Below, one piece after another: positions 1-12,429 of a stretch of DNA of 64,000 nt. The number at the start of each line of letters is the position of its first letter. Positions within the stretch are counted from its first letter, which is position 1. Location: contig CM060732.1 in the NCBI GenBank assembly GCA_030704615.1, positions 6,450,001 to 6,514,000 of the forward strand. The letters are read 5' to 3'. The notes under the pieces were generated by a model. It saw nothing but the letters and a program-made list of their open reading frames with translations, had not been told where the DNA came from and made no database searches. The position numbers and the translations under genes are program-made. Origin of the DNA: Takakia lepidozioides. Taxonomy: Eukaryota > Streptophyta > Takakiopsida > Takakiales > Takakiaceae.

Positions 1-430
1 CCATCTACTATGAGAATGCAACCACTAACCTTGAGAGTTGCCAATGCATCAGACTATACACTGGCAATCAGATTATGTAAGTAGCATTTAACGTACCCAA
101 AAGTGCCCATCACACGCGTTGATACATAGCCATGAACTCTGCAGGCACTAAGCATGGCCCTCCACACCCCAACATCTGGTTGCAGCATGGACATCTTTAC
201 CTGTCTCCTGGGCACCCCAGGCTTGCACACAGATTGAGAACACAATTGAACGTGACCTTGTCTGGCATCACCCTTTCCCCCATTATTTGCTCATAGATCT
301 GAAGAGCCTCCCTGCCACTACCATGTTGAGCATATCCTGCCATCATGGTGTTCCATGCCACCACATCTTGTTGAGTCATTTTGTCAAAGGATAAGCGCAT
401 AGGATAAGCATAGGATAAGCGGATCAAGCT
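1..430 (-). pseudogene. PPR gene fragment (third tandem copy)
   Basis: Reading leftward, the frame from about 427 gives a PPR helix-pair signature (DVVAWNTMMAGYAQHG, then PDKVTFNCVLNLCASLG). After a frame change, the frame from 245 gives the start of an E motif (PDVGVWRAMLSACRVHG). PLS-class PPR proteins bind organellar RNA and guide C-to-U editing. Here one repeat is joined almost directly to the E motif, so several repeats are missing, and the fragment runs off the window. It lies head-to-tail with two longer PPR relics to its right. Seen: motifs and frame breaks. Inferred: a decayed duplicate. Confidence 0.7.
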
Positions 431-494
431 CGCAAATTTCTGAAGGGGAAGTTGTCATTCAAGTTTGTTGAAGCCAAGATTGTCCGTCGAATAC

Positions 495-1902
495 TGTTGA
501 GCCTCTCCGTCGCTTAGTTCATTCATGGCACACGCTGAGCCTGATTCGATCCTGGCCCTGTACATGCAATCACCACATATCCAACGGTTCTTGATGATGC
601 CGATAGGCGTCCCAGAGGGTGTGCTTATCAGCCAAAAAGCAATGGCCAGCTTCTCACTGAGGTGGCAGAGAGAAAATTCCTTTTGCTGCTCTTCCACATT
701 GTGCAATACAAAACGAGTGTCTGGTCCGGCATGTACCCGGTTTTCTCCATCTGCTCAGAGACTCTCTTCAGCTCAGCATGGATTTCCCCCATCTGTGGAT
801 GCAGTTTGTCTTCTGCAACAAAGGTATGCACCCGGTTGTCCACCTCAATACAGCTGTGCCCTGGCTCCTTTCCTACACCTCTCTTGTGCATCATTTTTCT
901 GACCTTTGTTGTGTCAGCCCACCTGCCAGCTACATCATAGATGTTTGATAAGAGCACATAAGTTGCAAAGTGTTGTGGATCGCACTTGAGAATGCATGTC
1001 GTTGCATGCTCTGCTTGCTCCACATTGCCATGAATTCTACATGCACCAAGCCAGGCACCCCACACCGTAGCATCTGGTATAATTGGCATCTTACTAACTC
1101 TGCCTCATCCAATCGCCCTGCACGGCCAAGAAGGTCCACCATGCAGCCAAAGTGCTCTAGGGTAGGAGTGAGACTATGGGCTTGACTAATGGAAACAAAG
1201 TAGTGAAAGCCTTCAACTACTAGGTCCACATGGCTACCTGCAGACAAAACACATATAAAGGTGATACCATTTTTCTTCAAATCCTCCAGTCTCATGTGTT
1301 CAAATAGTTGCCCGGCCTCCCTACCCAATACTGGGCATATCCTGCAACCATCGCATTCCATGAGACCAAATCTCGTTCGCACTTGGCATACATGTTCACA
1401 AGCGCAGTCTCGAGAATGATATCTGATGCAATTCCAGCTTCTATAATGTCAGCATGCACCTCTTTTCCCTTTCCCAGGGCTGCAGGCTGGCACAAGCATT
1501 GAGCACACAGATGAATGTGACCTTGTCAGGCATCAGCCCTTCCCCTCGCATTTTCTCATACATCTCGAAAGCCTCCTTACTGAAACCATGCTGAGCATAT
1601 CCTGCAATCATTGTGTTCCATGAGACCAAATCTCGTTCAACCATGTTGCCAAACATTTGGCACGCATCCTTCAGGCTCCCGCATTTAGCATACATGTTCA
1701 CTAAGGTATTCTCCAAATTAATATATGACCCAATTCCAGTTTTGATAATGTCAGCATGAACCCTTTTGCCCTTTTCCAGGGCACATGCATTGAGAATGCA
1801 AATGAAGGTGACCAAATCAGGGGTCACCCCTGCCTGTAGCATTTGCTCATAGATCTCAAAAGCTTCCTTACCAAACCCATGCTGAGCATATCCTGCAATC
1901 AT
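495..1902 (-). pseudogene. PLS-class PPR-E-DYW gene, broken (second tandem copy)
   Basis: From 1902 leftward the frame opens inside a PPR ([21 protein letters not shown]) and continues through a further repeat with NMYAKCGSLKDA and [16 protein letters not shown]. Later frames (1495-1292, 1382-930, 1089-628) carry the last repeats, the VDLLGRAGRLDEAE motif and an E/E+ region ([20 protein letters not shown], then GKEPGHSCIEVDN). The DYW domain follows near 650-540 with SEKLAIAFWLISTPSGTP and CGDC, then loses homology before the zinc-binding end. At least four frame changes are needed. The left edge of the DYW copy at 1914 joins straight onto this copy's mid-PPR, which suggests unequal recombination between tandem copies. 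Confidence 0.8.
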
Positions 1903-1913
1903 CGCACTTCAGA

Positions 1914-4215
1914 ACAAATCCCATCTTCAAAGTGGTGAAAGCGGTTAGCGTCCCATACAAAAATTGCTCGGCCAACAATCTTTGAGATGAATTTGGTGGA
2001 GGTGTGGCAGTCACCACACACTCGAAGATTCTTGATGAGATGGAGAGGCGTCCTAGGGGTCGTGCTGATCAGCCCAAAACCATTGGCCAGCTTCTCACTG
2101 TGGTGGCAAAGAGAAAACTCCTTTTCCTCCTCCCCCATTTCGCAATACAAAGCGCGTGTCAGGCACATACCCCGCCTCCTTCATCTGCCCAGACAATCTT
2201 CTCAGCTCAGCATGGATTTTCTTAATTCTGGGATGCAACTTGTCATCTACAATGAAGGTGTGCATCCTGTTGCCAACCTCAATGCAGCAGCGACCTGGCT
2301 CCTGGCTCCTTTCTAACCCCTCTGACCTTGATCATTCTTCTCACCTTTGCAGTATCATCCCACCTGCCAGCTGCGGCATAGATGTTTGATAACAACACAT
2401 AAGTCGCGCCATCCTGTTCATCCCATTAGAGGATAGATGTTGCCGCACGTTCAGCCATCTCCACATTGCCATGGATTCTGCAGGCACCAAGCAAGGCCTT
2501 CCACACCACAACATTGGGATTTCAGTAGGCCAGTGTGGCTGCATGCAGAGAGAACACATATAAAGGTGATACTGTCCGGCTTCAAGCCTTTCTTTTGCAT
2601 TCCTTCAAATAGTTGCAGGACCTCCCTATGACAACCATGCTGGGCATATCCTGCGATCATCGCATTCCACGACACCACATTTCATTCAGCCATATTGTCA
2701 AATACTCACTTTGCATCCTCACCGCACCCACATTTCACATACATGTCCACCAGGGCAGCGTCCAGAATGACATTTGGTACAGTTCCAGCTTTGATGATGT
2801 CACCATGGCGCACCTCTTTGCTGGAACGCCACGGAACGCCATGCATCCATGCCTCTATGGAACGCCATGCTCTGCCAGGCTTGCAAACGCACACAAACAT
2901 GATGTGGTCGGGCTTCACCCCTTCCCCCAGGCCTCCATCCCGCGCTCCTGCTGTGCATATCCTGCAAGCATGGCGTTCCATGACACCAAATCTCATTCAG
3001 CCATATTGTTGAACACTCCCTCCACATCCTCAATGCTCCCACATTTGGCATACATGTCTACGAGGGTATTGTTCAGAATCACATCTGGTACAATTCCAGC
3101 TTTGGCGATGCAACCATGCACCTCTTTGCCCTTTTCCAGGGCTGCCAGGCTTGCACACGCAGTGCAAACGCACACAAACGTGATGTGGTCGGGCTTCATC
3201 CCTTCGCACATCATTCCAAGGCCTCCATCCCGCGCCCCTGCTGTGCATACCCTGCAAGCATTGAGTTCCATGACACCACATCTCGTTCAGCCATAGTCTT
3301 GAAAACTCCCTTCGCATCCTAATGCACCCACATTTGGCATACATGTCCACCAGGGCAGTGTTCAGGATGACATCTGGTACAATTCCAGCCTTGACGATGT
3401 CGCCATGGACCTCTTTCCCCTTTTCCAGAGCTGCCAGGCTTGCACACACACTGCAAACACAAACAAATGTGATGTGGTTGGGCTTCACCCCTTCGCACAT
3501 CATTTGCTTATAGGTCTGCAAAGCCTCCATCCCGCACCCTTGCTGTGCATATCATGCAATCATCGCACTCCACAACACCACATCTCGTTCAGCCATACTG
3601 TCAAACATTCCCTTGGCATCCTTAATGCACCCACATTTGACATACATGTCCACCAGGGCAGTGTTCAGCATGACACCGGGTACAATTCCAGATTTGACGA
3701 TGCAACCATGGACCTCTTTGCACTTTTCCAGGCTGCCAGGCTTGCACATGCACTGCAAACGCACACAAACATGATGTGGTCGAGCTTCACCACTTCCCCC
3801 ATCATTTGCTGATAGGTCTCCAAAGCCCCATCCCGCGCCCCTGCTGTGCACACCCTGCAAGCATCGCGTTCCACGACACCACATCTCGTTCAGCCATAGG
3901 TTGAACACTCCCTTGGCATCCTCAATGCTCCCACATTTGGCATACATGACCACCAGAGCAGTGTTCAGGATGACATCTGGTACAATTGATGATGTCACCA
4001 TGGATCTCTTTGCCAGGGCTGCCAGACGCACTGCAAATGCACACAAACGTTATGTGGGCGGTTTCACCCCTTCCCCCATCATTTGCTCATAGGTCTCCAA
4101 AGCCTCCATCCCGCACCCCTGCTGTGCATACCCTGCAAACATCACAATCCACGACACCACATCTCGTTCAGCCATAGTGTTCAGAATGACAGGTAATCTG
4201 ACACAGCAATAGACT
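1914..4215 (-). pseudogene. PLS-class PPR-E-DYW gene, broken (first tandem copy)
   Basis: Successive minus-strand frames from 4177 to 2451 show repeated PPR signatures: LVDMYAKCGSIED, MAERDVVSW and CASLAALEKGKEVHG. An E-like stretch lies at 2559-2341 and a well preserved DYW-domain segment at 2168-1914 ([50 protein letters not shown]). The terminal Asp-Tyr-Trp is absent: after GICS the sequence diverges and stops. In intact DYW proteins this domain is the cytidine deaminase of organellar RNA editing. Frame changes between nearly all repeats make it a pseudogene. DYW-type PPR expansion points to a land plant. Confidence 0.85.
2700..4180 (-). repeat. Tandem ~300-bp PLS-triplet duplications
   Basis: The same block, containing a sequence that reads CCTCCATCCCGC..CCTGCTGTGCATA on the plus strand, recurs near 2930, 3225, 3525, 3830 and 4105, about 300 bp apart. 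This equals one P-L-S triplet of roughly 100 codons. The copies are far more alike than repeats within a normal PPR protein, so they arose by recent tandem duplication inside the gene. Confidence 0.7.
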
Positions 4216-4235
4216 GTGGGTCCAGATTCATCCAA

Positions 4236-4570
4236 GAGGGCCAGATTTCAAGCTCCAGATTACCTATGATTACCTACAAGAAACCTGCATGGGTAGATGG
4301 TAAGTGGAAGCCGCAGCAGCAGCGGCACAATTGATAAAATCAAGCGTTGCTAATGAAGGCACCTTCTTCAACACATTTCACCCTGTTTTCCCTCTTATCA
4401 GAATCGGCCCTAAATTTCCATATTGAATTCTGCAAGTTAGCTGGTTGAGTGAATCTTTGATAGTTTGGAGTGACTTTGACATGATACTCCCAACTGACAA
4501 CAGGAAAGTATCCTAAAAGAGGTAACAGAGATGAGGAGAAGCTGTGGAATGAATACTTTTCTGACCCCAG
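4236..4570. other. No gene seen
   Basis: AT-rich spacer between the PPR relics and the next minus-strand frames. I see no coding signature, RNA gene or clear repeat. Confidence 0.5.
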
Positions 4571-5500
4571 TCAATGGTGGAACAACCGAGGCAAAAAGGT
4601 ATCCATGCCTCTGCACAAATCATGCATACATCCTTGCCTTGCTGCTAGCAGCTGACAGCCTAGAATTGTTCCAGCAAACACCCCAACCCTACTTATCACA
4701 TTAGTTCCTATATTCTTGTAGCTATTGATCCACAGGGAATCATAGGTAATCTTGTGCTTGAAATCTGGCATCCAAAAGCTAAGGTTGACTCCTGTAATTA
4801 CATATCCAGAGGTGGTAGAGGCTAACCTGTAAGCCAAGTAGCCTGATTGGTCTTGGTTGTCCAGGATTGATGCAGTCAGGCCCAGCTGGCTCCACAAATG
4901 CCTTATTGGCAAGCCCATACCCTATGGGATCTGGATGCTGCATCGCGTCACCTTCTAGAGGTGAGAAAACTACCCAAAATGACAATTCTTTCTGAGACTT
5001 ATGCATTGTAGGTGATGCCGAGTCATTTCCTGAACCCAAATTGACGGAAACCCTATCACTAAGCATTCTTTCTCTGCATCAAAATGGGAGTCTTGAAATG
5101 CTGATAGCTCAAGTATGTGGGCTGAACTGAAAGGAAGATTGACATGAGGATCTCTCATTCAAAAAGAGAAAGAAAGACCTTCATAATTCTGAACTGAAGG
5201 AGGATTGACATGAGGATCCGACATAGAGAGAGAGAGAGAGAGAGAGAATGTACTCATAAGACTTTGTTTGCCGACCTTGTGGCCATAAACTCTTCAGCTT
5301 GAGATCTTCCCTGAATTCAAAAAGAGAAAAAAAGACCTTCATAATGCTCATGGCATAGTTGAAATTGGCGCCCTGCCGAACTACAGAAACGACTCCTTGA
5401 GAAATTCTGGGGATGTCCTTTTCCCCCTGCGCCGCTTGCCAGGGCGCATCATCCGCAAACTCCTTTACCACTCTTCCTCCTGGGAGCCATTCTCCTAGAT
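4571..5500 (-). CDS. Possible exons of an unrecognised minus-strand gene
   Basis: Two stretches look codon-like on the minus strand. At about 5500-5330 the frame reads NLGEWLPGGRVVKEFADD then QGVVSVVRQGANFNYAMS and ends near a possible splice donor (..ATGAAGGTCTTT). At 5066-4571 overlapping frames include GYVITGVNLSFWMPDF and INSYKNIGTNVISRVGVFAG. They could be exons of one gene, but I recognise no family and see no convincing start or full set of splice sites. It may equally be a relic. Confidence 0.3.
5222..5247. repeat. (GA)n microsatellite
   Basis: Run of about 12 GA dinucleotides, inside the possible minus-strand intron/exon region. Confidence 0.9.
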
Positions 5501-5509
5501 TACGAGTAA

Positions 5510-6020
5510 CTGCGTCTATCTAAGAAAATATTATACTCTCTAAGACATCATGAAGAATACCAAATCATGGTACTAAGAGTCCACCTTTGCAGGATGGACA
5601 AACTTCTTCACACCGTACATTAAGAAAAAATCACACCTTGCGATTGCGGTTGTCCCACCATCGTGCAAATTCGAGCCGTGAGAGCTTCTACGCTTTACTC
5701 ATAATCTGCACATGTCTCCATCACGCCCAAGTGTGAAACACCTCCTGCAGTTCAAGAAGGTCAAGAACCGGGCATTACGGCCAATTCCGAAAAACTTGGC
5801 GCGACTACGGGCGTTTCTCGAGCGGGCGGTCCGTGCAGACTCGACAAAAATTGACGACGAAACGTGGCGACGATGACATGGCGACGAAAACGTGGCACTA
5901 TGGCACCCTATTCCTGCTCTACGCTAAACTAGCTTCCAACCTTCGGTCCTCTCTAGAATTTATCTACATATTTCAGGTGTTTTGTGGGCCCAACAGACTC
6001 GCTCCGCATCTCACTTCCCT
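5510..6020. other. No gene seen
   Basis: No supported coding region. A short open frame begins at 5833, but most of it crosses the GC-rich repeat that follows and has no recognisable motif. Confidence 0.4.
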
Positions 6021-6025
6021 TGCGC

Positions 6026-6210
6026 GCCCCGGGACGGCTCACCCGAGCAGACTGACCCCATCAGGTAGGGGTCGCCCCACCCTGGGCCACCCGCGGGCCC
6101 CGCCCCCTGCGAGCCCCGGGCCAGCTCACCCGAGCAGACCGACCCCATGGGGTAGGGGTCGCCCCACCTGGGCGAGCCCTTGCCACCCGCGGGCCCCGCT
6201 ACAACCACAC
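6026..6210. repeat. GC-rich ~90-bp tandem duplication
   Basis: Two adjacent copies share CTCACCCGAGCAGAC, a GACCCCAT..GGTAGGGGTCGCCCCACC block and CCACCCGCGGGCCCCG. Local GC content is far above the flanks. Open frames through it are low-complexity and not credible genes. Confidence 0.75.
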
Positions 6211-6231
6211 ATGCCTGCATTCAAGTCCCAA

Positions 6232-6405
6232 TTATCAAAAATATGCGGCCTCTCCAAGGGATCGTAACTTATGGTGTCATTTCACCACAAAGGCTACTGC
6301 CTTCTGGTGGACACCTTCATGACACACCAGACCGTGGTTTGAACCCATAACCACATCCAACGTGGTATGTGCCCATTATCACTAGGCTACATGCTGGTTG
6401 TCCCA
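6232..6405 (-). mobile_element. tRNA-derived SINE-like element
   Basis: On the minus strand there is an A-box-like TAGCCTAGTGATAATGGG (complement of 6372-6389), followed 26 nt later by a B-box-like GGTTCAAACCAC (complement of 6334-6345). This is the internal RNA polymerase III promoter arrangement of tRNAs and tRNA-derived SINEs. No cloverleaf with a paired acceptor stem is evident, so a SINE is more likely than a functional tRNA. The element ends are not defined. Confidence 0.5.
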
Positions 6406-6727
6406 GTTATCAAATAATGAGAAGCATTGTGTGTAAAATGAGAGGCATTTTTGGGGGGGTAAAAACATGACCTTATTTTTCCTTTGTGTTTGGAGGTATC
6501 TTCTCGAGCAAACTTTCATCCATACAATCCTTGGAATCAAGTTGTGATCTCCTCCATGCCTTTCCCCCTTGTCATCTCAATCTTCAAGAACTCCACATAC
6601 AATGATCCACTCTTCAATGATCCACTCTTGGAGGTAAGTGGGGTTGCAAGGTCTTGCCACGCTAACCTAGGTAATCCTACAAATTTGTAAGGGTATGCTG
6701 TTCAATATCAGGTCAGGTTTTCACGTT

Positions 6728-6845
6728 GGGAAGGCCCTTCGTGTCTGGCCTTCCTGGATTTTCGGGCCCTCGCCTCGAGCTTGCACCCTCGTCTTCAGGG
6801 TTCCTTAAATCCAGGAAGGCCCTCCACTCAAGGCCTTCCCCTACA
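6728..6845. repeat. Imperfect inverted repeat (hairpin)
   Basis: GGCCTTCCTGGATTT near 6755 pairs with AAATCCAGGAAGGCC near 6808-6823, and outer GGGAAGGCC pairs with GGCCTTCCC at about 6832-6840. It lies 260 bp upstream of the hydrolase start codon and could be a small MITE or a structured 5' region. Confidence 0.55.
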
Positions 6846-7104
6846 CGTAGCCAAGTATAGTGCTACCTTAAGAAGCTATGCGCGAGGGAGAGTAGGAGAT
6901 CCGACGAAGTGTCGGCCTAGGCCACAATGTGAGCCAAAATAATTCACAGGAACACGGTAGCATTGTTGTCTTCATCAGGGCGATGCAGGCGCGCAAAGTA
7001 GGAGGGGATTGCCGTAGCTTGAAGATTCTTAAGAGGATTCGACGGGGGTTTGAGAGGGTTTAAACCTACAAAGACCACTTTGAAGGAGAGAGACAAAGGC
7101 AGAG

Positions 7105-10100
7105 ATGCAGAGTGTGAAATCAATGCCAGGCATTAGCTGCGGACGAGGTCTAGTGTTCCGGGGCTGCTTATATGGATATCGGGCGAGCTCTTGGCTGTTT
7201 GTTCCTTCTCCTTCGACACGTGCCTCTCATCTAGCACTCAACGAAGCATCCTTGCTACGCTTTTGCTCCCAGCAATCCTTTCTGAGAAAATTTTGTGAGG
7301 GTTATCTTGGTCAGAAAGCCAGGGCGCTGTGGAGGGGGGAGTGGAGTCGACTACAGCCGTTTGCCAGTCTTGAAACCGCAGAGGAGAGAGAAATTCTCGC
7401 AAGAGACCTAAGCGATCAATTGAGGGAGACAGCAAAGGAGGTAGGATCTGCAATAGAGGGAGGAGCAAGGCTCCAGAAACCGGAAACGTGCACTGCTGAC
7501 GAATTACACTATGTGCCTGTCCCAGGCACATCATGGAGGCTTGCTCTCTGGCATTATCTTCCTTCTCCAGACGTAATTATCTTTCCTCACAAGTTATTAC
7601 AAGGAATTTAATTCCTGTTTGTCCTCTACAGAATTCTATGTACTGGCTATTATGGAATCACCACCGGAGAAATTTTAGAGAAAATCTAAACTCATCGGAT
7701 CAAGTTAGAAGGTTGACTGGGAAAGATGTTGCACTCGGCGTGAGTGCTCTTAGATGTTCTGGTTGCTGAGTAGCTGAACAATTTAATTAACCAAAGTGTT
7801 GAGGAGACAGTCTTGATATTAGCCAGTCTTCCAGCTTACCTTTCTGTTGTGAGATGAAGAGGTTGCAATCTTCTGGCAGCTCATGAGGACTGCTTTTAAT
7901 GGCGTCCTTAGCAGTGGGCATGAGGCAGCGCTCATTGCACAAGTTCTATCTACTAAACTCGGTTTACTCTGCATAGATGGATCCATAACATGTACGGACA
8001 ATGGGATGGATTTTGCATCTAAGAATAGCTGAAAGAGATTCAAGCGCAAATGAGTATAGTGCTACCATGTGATGGATAGAAAGTGTGGGCATCGATGCAG
8101 GCTCCAAGAAGAAATCATCCTGTGTTGTTGCTTTCTGGCATCGGCACAAATGCGATCGGCTTTGACTTAGACCCTAATGTAAGTGAAGGTTTCTTTGCAA
8201 GGGTGACGTTGTTTCAAAGCCTAGGAACAGACTACTTGGCGGTTTTTATCAATTGCATTCTGTCCCTCACGGGTGTCCTTGGATCACCAGCAGGAGGGGA
8301 GAGAGTGTGAGAAAAGACAGAAGGGATGGACATGCTATTTTTGTGATGATTCCTATTTCTGCTTCTCTGGTAAGCAGCTACAATTGAGCTGGGATTTAGA
8401 GGAGGGGGGGGTGTGTGTGTGGTTGTGCTGGGGGTGCTTGCACAGGTGTCTTTGGCGCGCTACCTGTCAGGAGCAGGGTTTGACACGTGGATTTTAGAGG
8501 TCCGGGGTGCAGGTTTGAGCAAGCAAGAGGGTGAGCTCACTTCTACTGAGCTTAGTGGCCGTGATGGGGCTCTCACTGGGGCTGTTCAAGATGGTTTGGA
8601 AGCAACAGTCAAGTCTGCCATTGATGCTCCATCAGTAACCGGCAAGATGAATGGAATGAATGCAGCAACTTTAGAACAATTGTCGACAGCGAGTGAGAAA
8701 AAAGTTGAAGCAACAGAAGTGGAGTCAACGGCATCTCGGCTGTCAAACGTAGTAATGCAGTTGTCGGACAGATTGAGGGGCTTGGTTAGTGAAGGGCAGT
8801 CACGAATCCTGTCTGCTCAGTTCATTGAGCAGGTGAGTTGGTTTTGTATTGACAAGAATTGGTCACTATCTTCCTCAGGCTTTATGGTTCCTGTAAGCAT
8901 AGCCATCCCTTGCTATGGGTATGGAAATCATATTTCCTATACCAAACCTTATATTACCTTTGTGAGCAAGCGTACTGCTGTGGAGAGTATGGAGGCTCAT
9001 TTTTTCTTCTAGTTCAATGGAGGTCCTTCGGTTTCTTTGCTGGATTCTCAACAGGTCAGGGAGACTCTCAGCAATTTGCAGCACAATCACAACATCCTCG
9101 TCAATTCAGTAATCTTCAGAGCTACAGTGTCATAGGTATGTAGATGCTGTGTATGTGCATATAGGAGGCGTGAATACCCTCCATACTGCTTGACCATTCT
9201 GAAAGTGAAGAAAATGTGCAGATTTCATCGCTTTTAGAAGACGGAGTTTTGTCCGGGCGACTTGGGGAGCTAAGAGAACGGCTAGCCAGCATTTTGGAGG
9301 GTCAGCAAAGCAGTTCTACTTTCGCCACTCAAATCTCAGATCTGTCAAAGAGGGTTATCCAATTGCTGGAAGAAGGGCAGCATTCGGTGTCGCCACGTGT
9401 TTCCAACTTGCAGGCATTTTAATTTTATCTTTCTATACTGTTTTTCCACTATGAACCCACAAACGAAGGTCTTTTTCCGGCTTCTTGGGAGAAATGGGGC
9501 TGATGTCTCATTGATGCCAGTAAACATGTCTTAGTGAGCTTCCATCATACATCATGCCAACTCTATAGACTAAATCTGTACTCTGACGGCATTCAAAGCT
9601 TCTTCAGCATCTGGTGGAAGGGGCAAAAATGTTAATCATGACTGGACATCAATATAGGTGTCAGGAAATAAGCTCAAAAGTTAAGTGGTTGAGGAATCGG
9701 TTCATTATTTCCTAGGATGAGTTGTCATTCTTTTTTGTCAAAGCTTAAGAAATGGTGTCAATATCTTGGACGTTTTCTGAAATTCTGCTCTAAGACAACT
9801 GTCTGTTACAGGAGAGGTTGAACACGACCATTGGCGAATTTCAGGAGATTCTCGAGCTGATTGCCAAGTATGATTGGGACTTTGACAATTATCTAGAGGA
9901 GGATGTTCCAGCAGCAGTAAGATTTCTGCAGTTCTACACTGACAAATCAAGCATTTTCTTGGGGCAGACTTGTTGCGCTTGAGTCATTGAATGCCCAAGC
10001 ACTCTTCCAAGGTCCTTAAGCTTTGAGATGTGAAACATTGCCATGGGTGGTTTGCTCTGGAACCAACTGTTGCCTTCAGGTTATGTGTTACTCTCAAGTA

Positions 10101-12429
10101 TATTATGGTTGCGAGTGTTGAGGTAGTGTTCACTTGCATGCAGATGGAGTATGTGAGGCACCATAGTGCAAGCATGGATGGCAGAATATTGGGGGTTGGT
10201 CACTCCATGGGGGGGATCATCCTGTATGCTATGCTGGCAACGCATGGTAGGTGTGACCCTATCTTGGCATCCCCATGTCAACAGCAAGAATGATAATTAC
10301 TCTGTCGCCTCTTCATGGTTTCTCTCTCACACACACACTGGATTTGTAAGACACATCACACAGAAAGTTGCCGTCGCCTTTTGTTTCGACTGTGGACTGC
10401 ATTAGTTTGTATCACTATACAACAGTAGAGACCAGCAATGTGATATTCAGCCAATTCCATGTATGGCCTTTCTGTTGATTCTATGATGTTGAAGATGGAT
10501 ATTAAATCTACAAATGCTGAGGAATGAATGGGGATTGCAATCCTTGGGCCTGGCAGCAGAGCGAGCGGGGCTAGCTGGAGCCGTGACAGTGGCATCATCA
10601 TTGGATTATGGCATGTCGGACACTTCTCTCAAGCTCCTTCTCCCTCTTGTAAGCGACAGTGTCCATCACCTTTAGTGTGTGATAGTCTGGATGGCATGCT
10701 ATGTGCAAAGGTCCAACAGACATCAAGCATGTTTGGCAGTCACATCTCAAGTCTGGTTTGGATAAATAGTTATTGCAATAAGGTATTTTGATGTGTATGC
10801 TTTTCGCAAGTTCAGTCTTCCACATAGTGCACTGGACACATTGCTAGTCCTAATGGTCTGTTGCGGGAGGTCAACTGCAGGCAGACCCAGCACATTTGTT
10901 TAAAGTGCCGGTGGTTCCCTTGGGGGCATTGATGAATGCTATTCATCCTTTGGTGTCACGGCCTCCATATGCACTGGCCTATCTGGGCTACCAAGTCTCA
11001 GCTCGTCGAATGATGGACCCAGCTCTTTTCAAAAAACTTGTACTTAACAATTTTTGTGAGTGCTCCATTCTGTGTCAATACACCGTTTTCCCTAGAACCT
11101 GTAACTTGGCAGCTGCTTGTTTAGTTTAGCAGACATCTGTTTAGAATTTTTGGATGAATTTGAAACATAGTGCTCCATGAGGAGACGGGAAATCAGAAGT
11201 GTCTTGTAAGGCTCATGAGAGGTACTGGTTCTGGGGAAGTTATGGATGATGAAAGTGGACCAGATGTATGAAAAACAGATTTAATCTAGTAGCTTGACTC
11301 TGGCTAAACATGCCCAAACTATGATTTGACCTCTTGACAGTATGGTATGTACCATCTTTGTAGCTACTGATGTTCAAAGAAGCAGGCCTGCATACAGCTT
11401 AGTCTGATATGATTATTGTAAAATAGGTACCATTCCTGTGAAGTTGTTGCTGCACTTAGCAACAGTTTTTCAACCAGGAGGCTTACGGAACCGTGTGGGG
11501 ACGGTGACATACAAAGATGGGCTTCATAATTGCAAAGTGCCTGTACTTGCTATTGCTGGTGATGAGGACCTGATTTGCCCTCCTCCTGCTGTGGTTGGTA
11601 ATGTCCTCAAATTTCTCTGTGATTGGAGCCTATAATTGTTGATTTAGCTATGTGACATCTTTGCAGTAGAAGGTGGTAAAGGTTTGCAATGTATAGCTAG
11701 GGCACAGCAGCCTCACTGTTGGGCTTCCAATCCACACTGGCCAATGTTGGAGGTTACCATTATGTGGTCAATTGGGCCACAGGCAGGGGCGCTGCCTCAG
11801 TAGTATGGCACGCCAGCGCGCTGAGGGAAAGAAAACCTTCCATGATGGCATTGTAGTGGCCATTGGAAATCACCCCCTCCTACAGCAAGCAGTAATTGCA
11901 ATGGACTACTGAAGAGTAGACGGTTGTTCCTGGGTTCTGGGTTCTACTCTTAGTAAGGACACGTCCGTCCACTAGCCCCTTGATGGCCTGTGTGGAGAGC
12001 TGTACATTCTGTACGTCATTGGACATTAACCTCTTCTTTCTTTCTTTGGTTGCAGTCAAGAATTCCTTCTTTGGTCGCTCTTGATTTAAATACATTGTCC
12101 TGTGCCTTAGATACCGTGAAGGCGTTTCCACAAGAGCATGTTATCTATAAATTGTTCGGAGGTCAAGCTGATCAACACTACGGCCACTATGACCTTCTTT
12201 GTGGCCGCACAGTATGTGTTTCGTTTCATGATCTTTTTTTCTTGTACATCATGGGCAGAATCAAATGGCAAGCCACAGTTGCATAATTTTCCTTTCTAGA
12301 CCCAGTTTAGATGCAATTGGACTGATCAGATAATTATTTCCCCCTTCTGTGCAGGCAAAGCAAGAAATCTTTCCAATTGTGCAAGATTTCCTTGTGAAGT
12401 GCGATGCCTTGAATTTAAAGTCTGGATAA
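7105..12429 (+). CDS. Alpha/beta-hydrolase family protein (plant UCP031088 type), 12 exons
   Basis: My model joins exons 7105-7572, 8101-8178, 8446-8832, 9013-9054, 9222-9413, 9812-9916, 10144-10246, 10557-10648, 10881-11055, 11427-11597, 12111-12211 and 12355-12429. Together they give 1989 nt, in frame, 662 residues and a TAA stop. The fold is shown by VLLLSGIGTNAIGFD (oxyanion region), the nucleophile elbow GVGHSMGG, an acid candidate in AIAGDEDLICPP and a histidine in QHYGHYD. It resembles an uncharacterised plant family annotated UCP031088/alpha-beta hydrolase (established knowledge); the substrate is unknown. The N-terminus is rich in Ser/Arg and may be a transit peptide (inference). Exon 4 (14 codons) is the least certain, and the intron after exon 5 begins GC instead of GT. 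There are no premature stops, in contrast to the transposon genes to the right. Confidence 0.88.

Noticed and set aside
6334-6389. Functional tRNA gene
   Set aside because: A- and B-box-like motifs are present, but no acceptor stem or plausible anticodon arm could be paired. Kept as a SINE instead.
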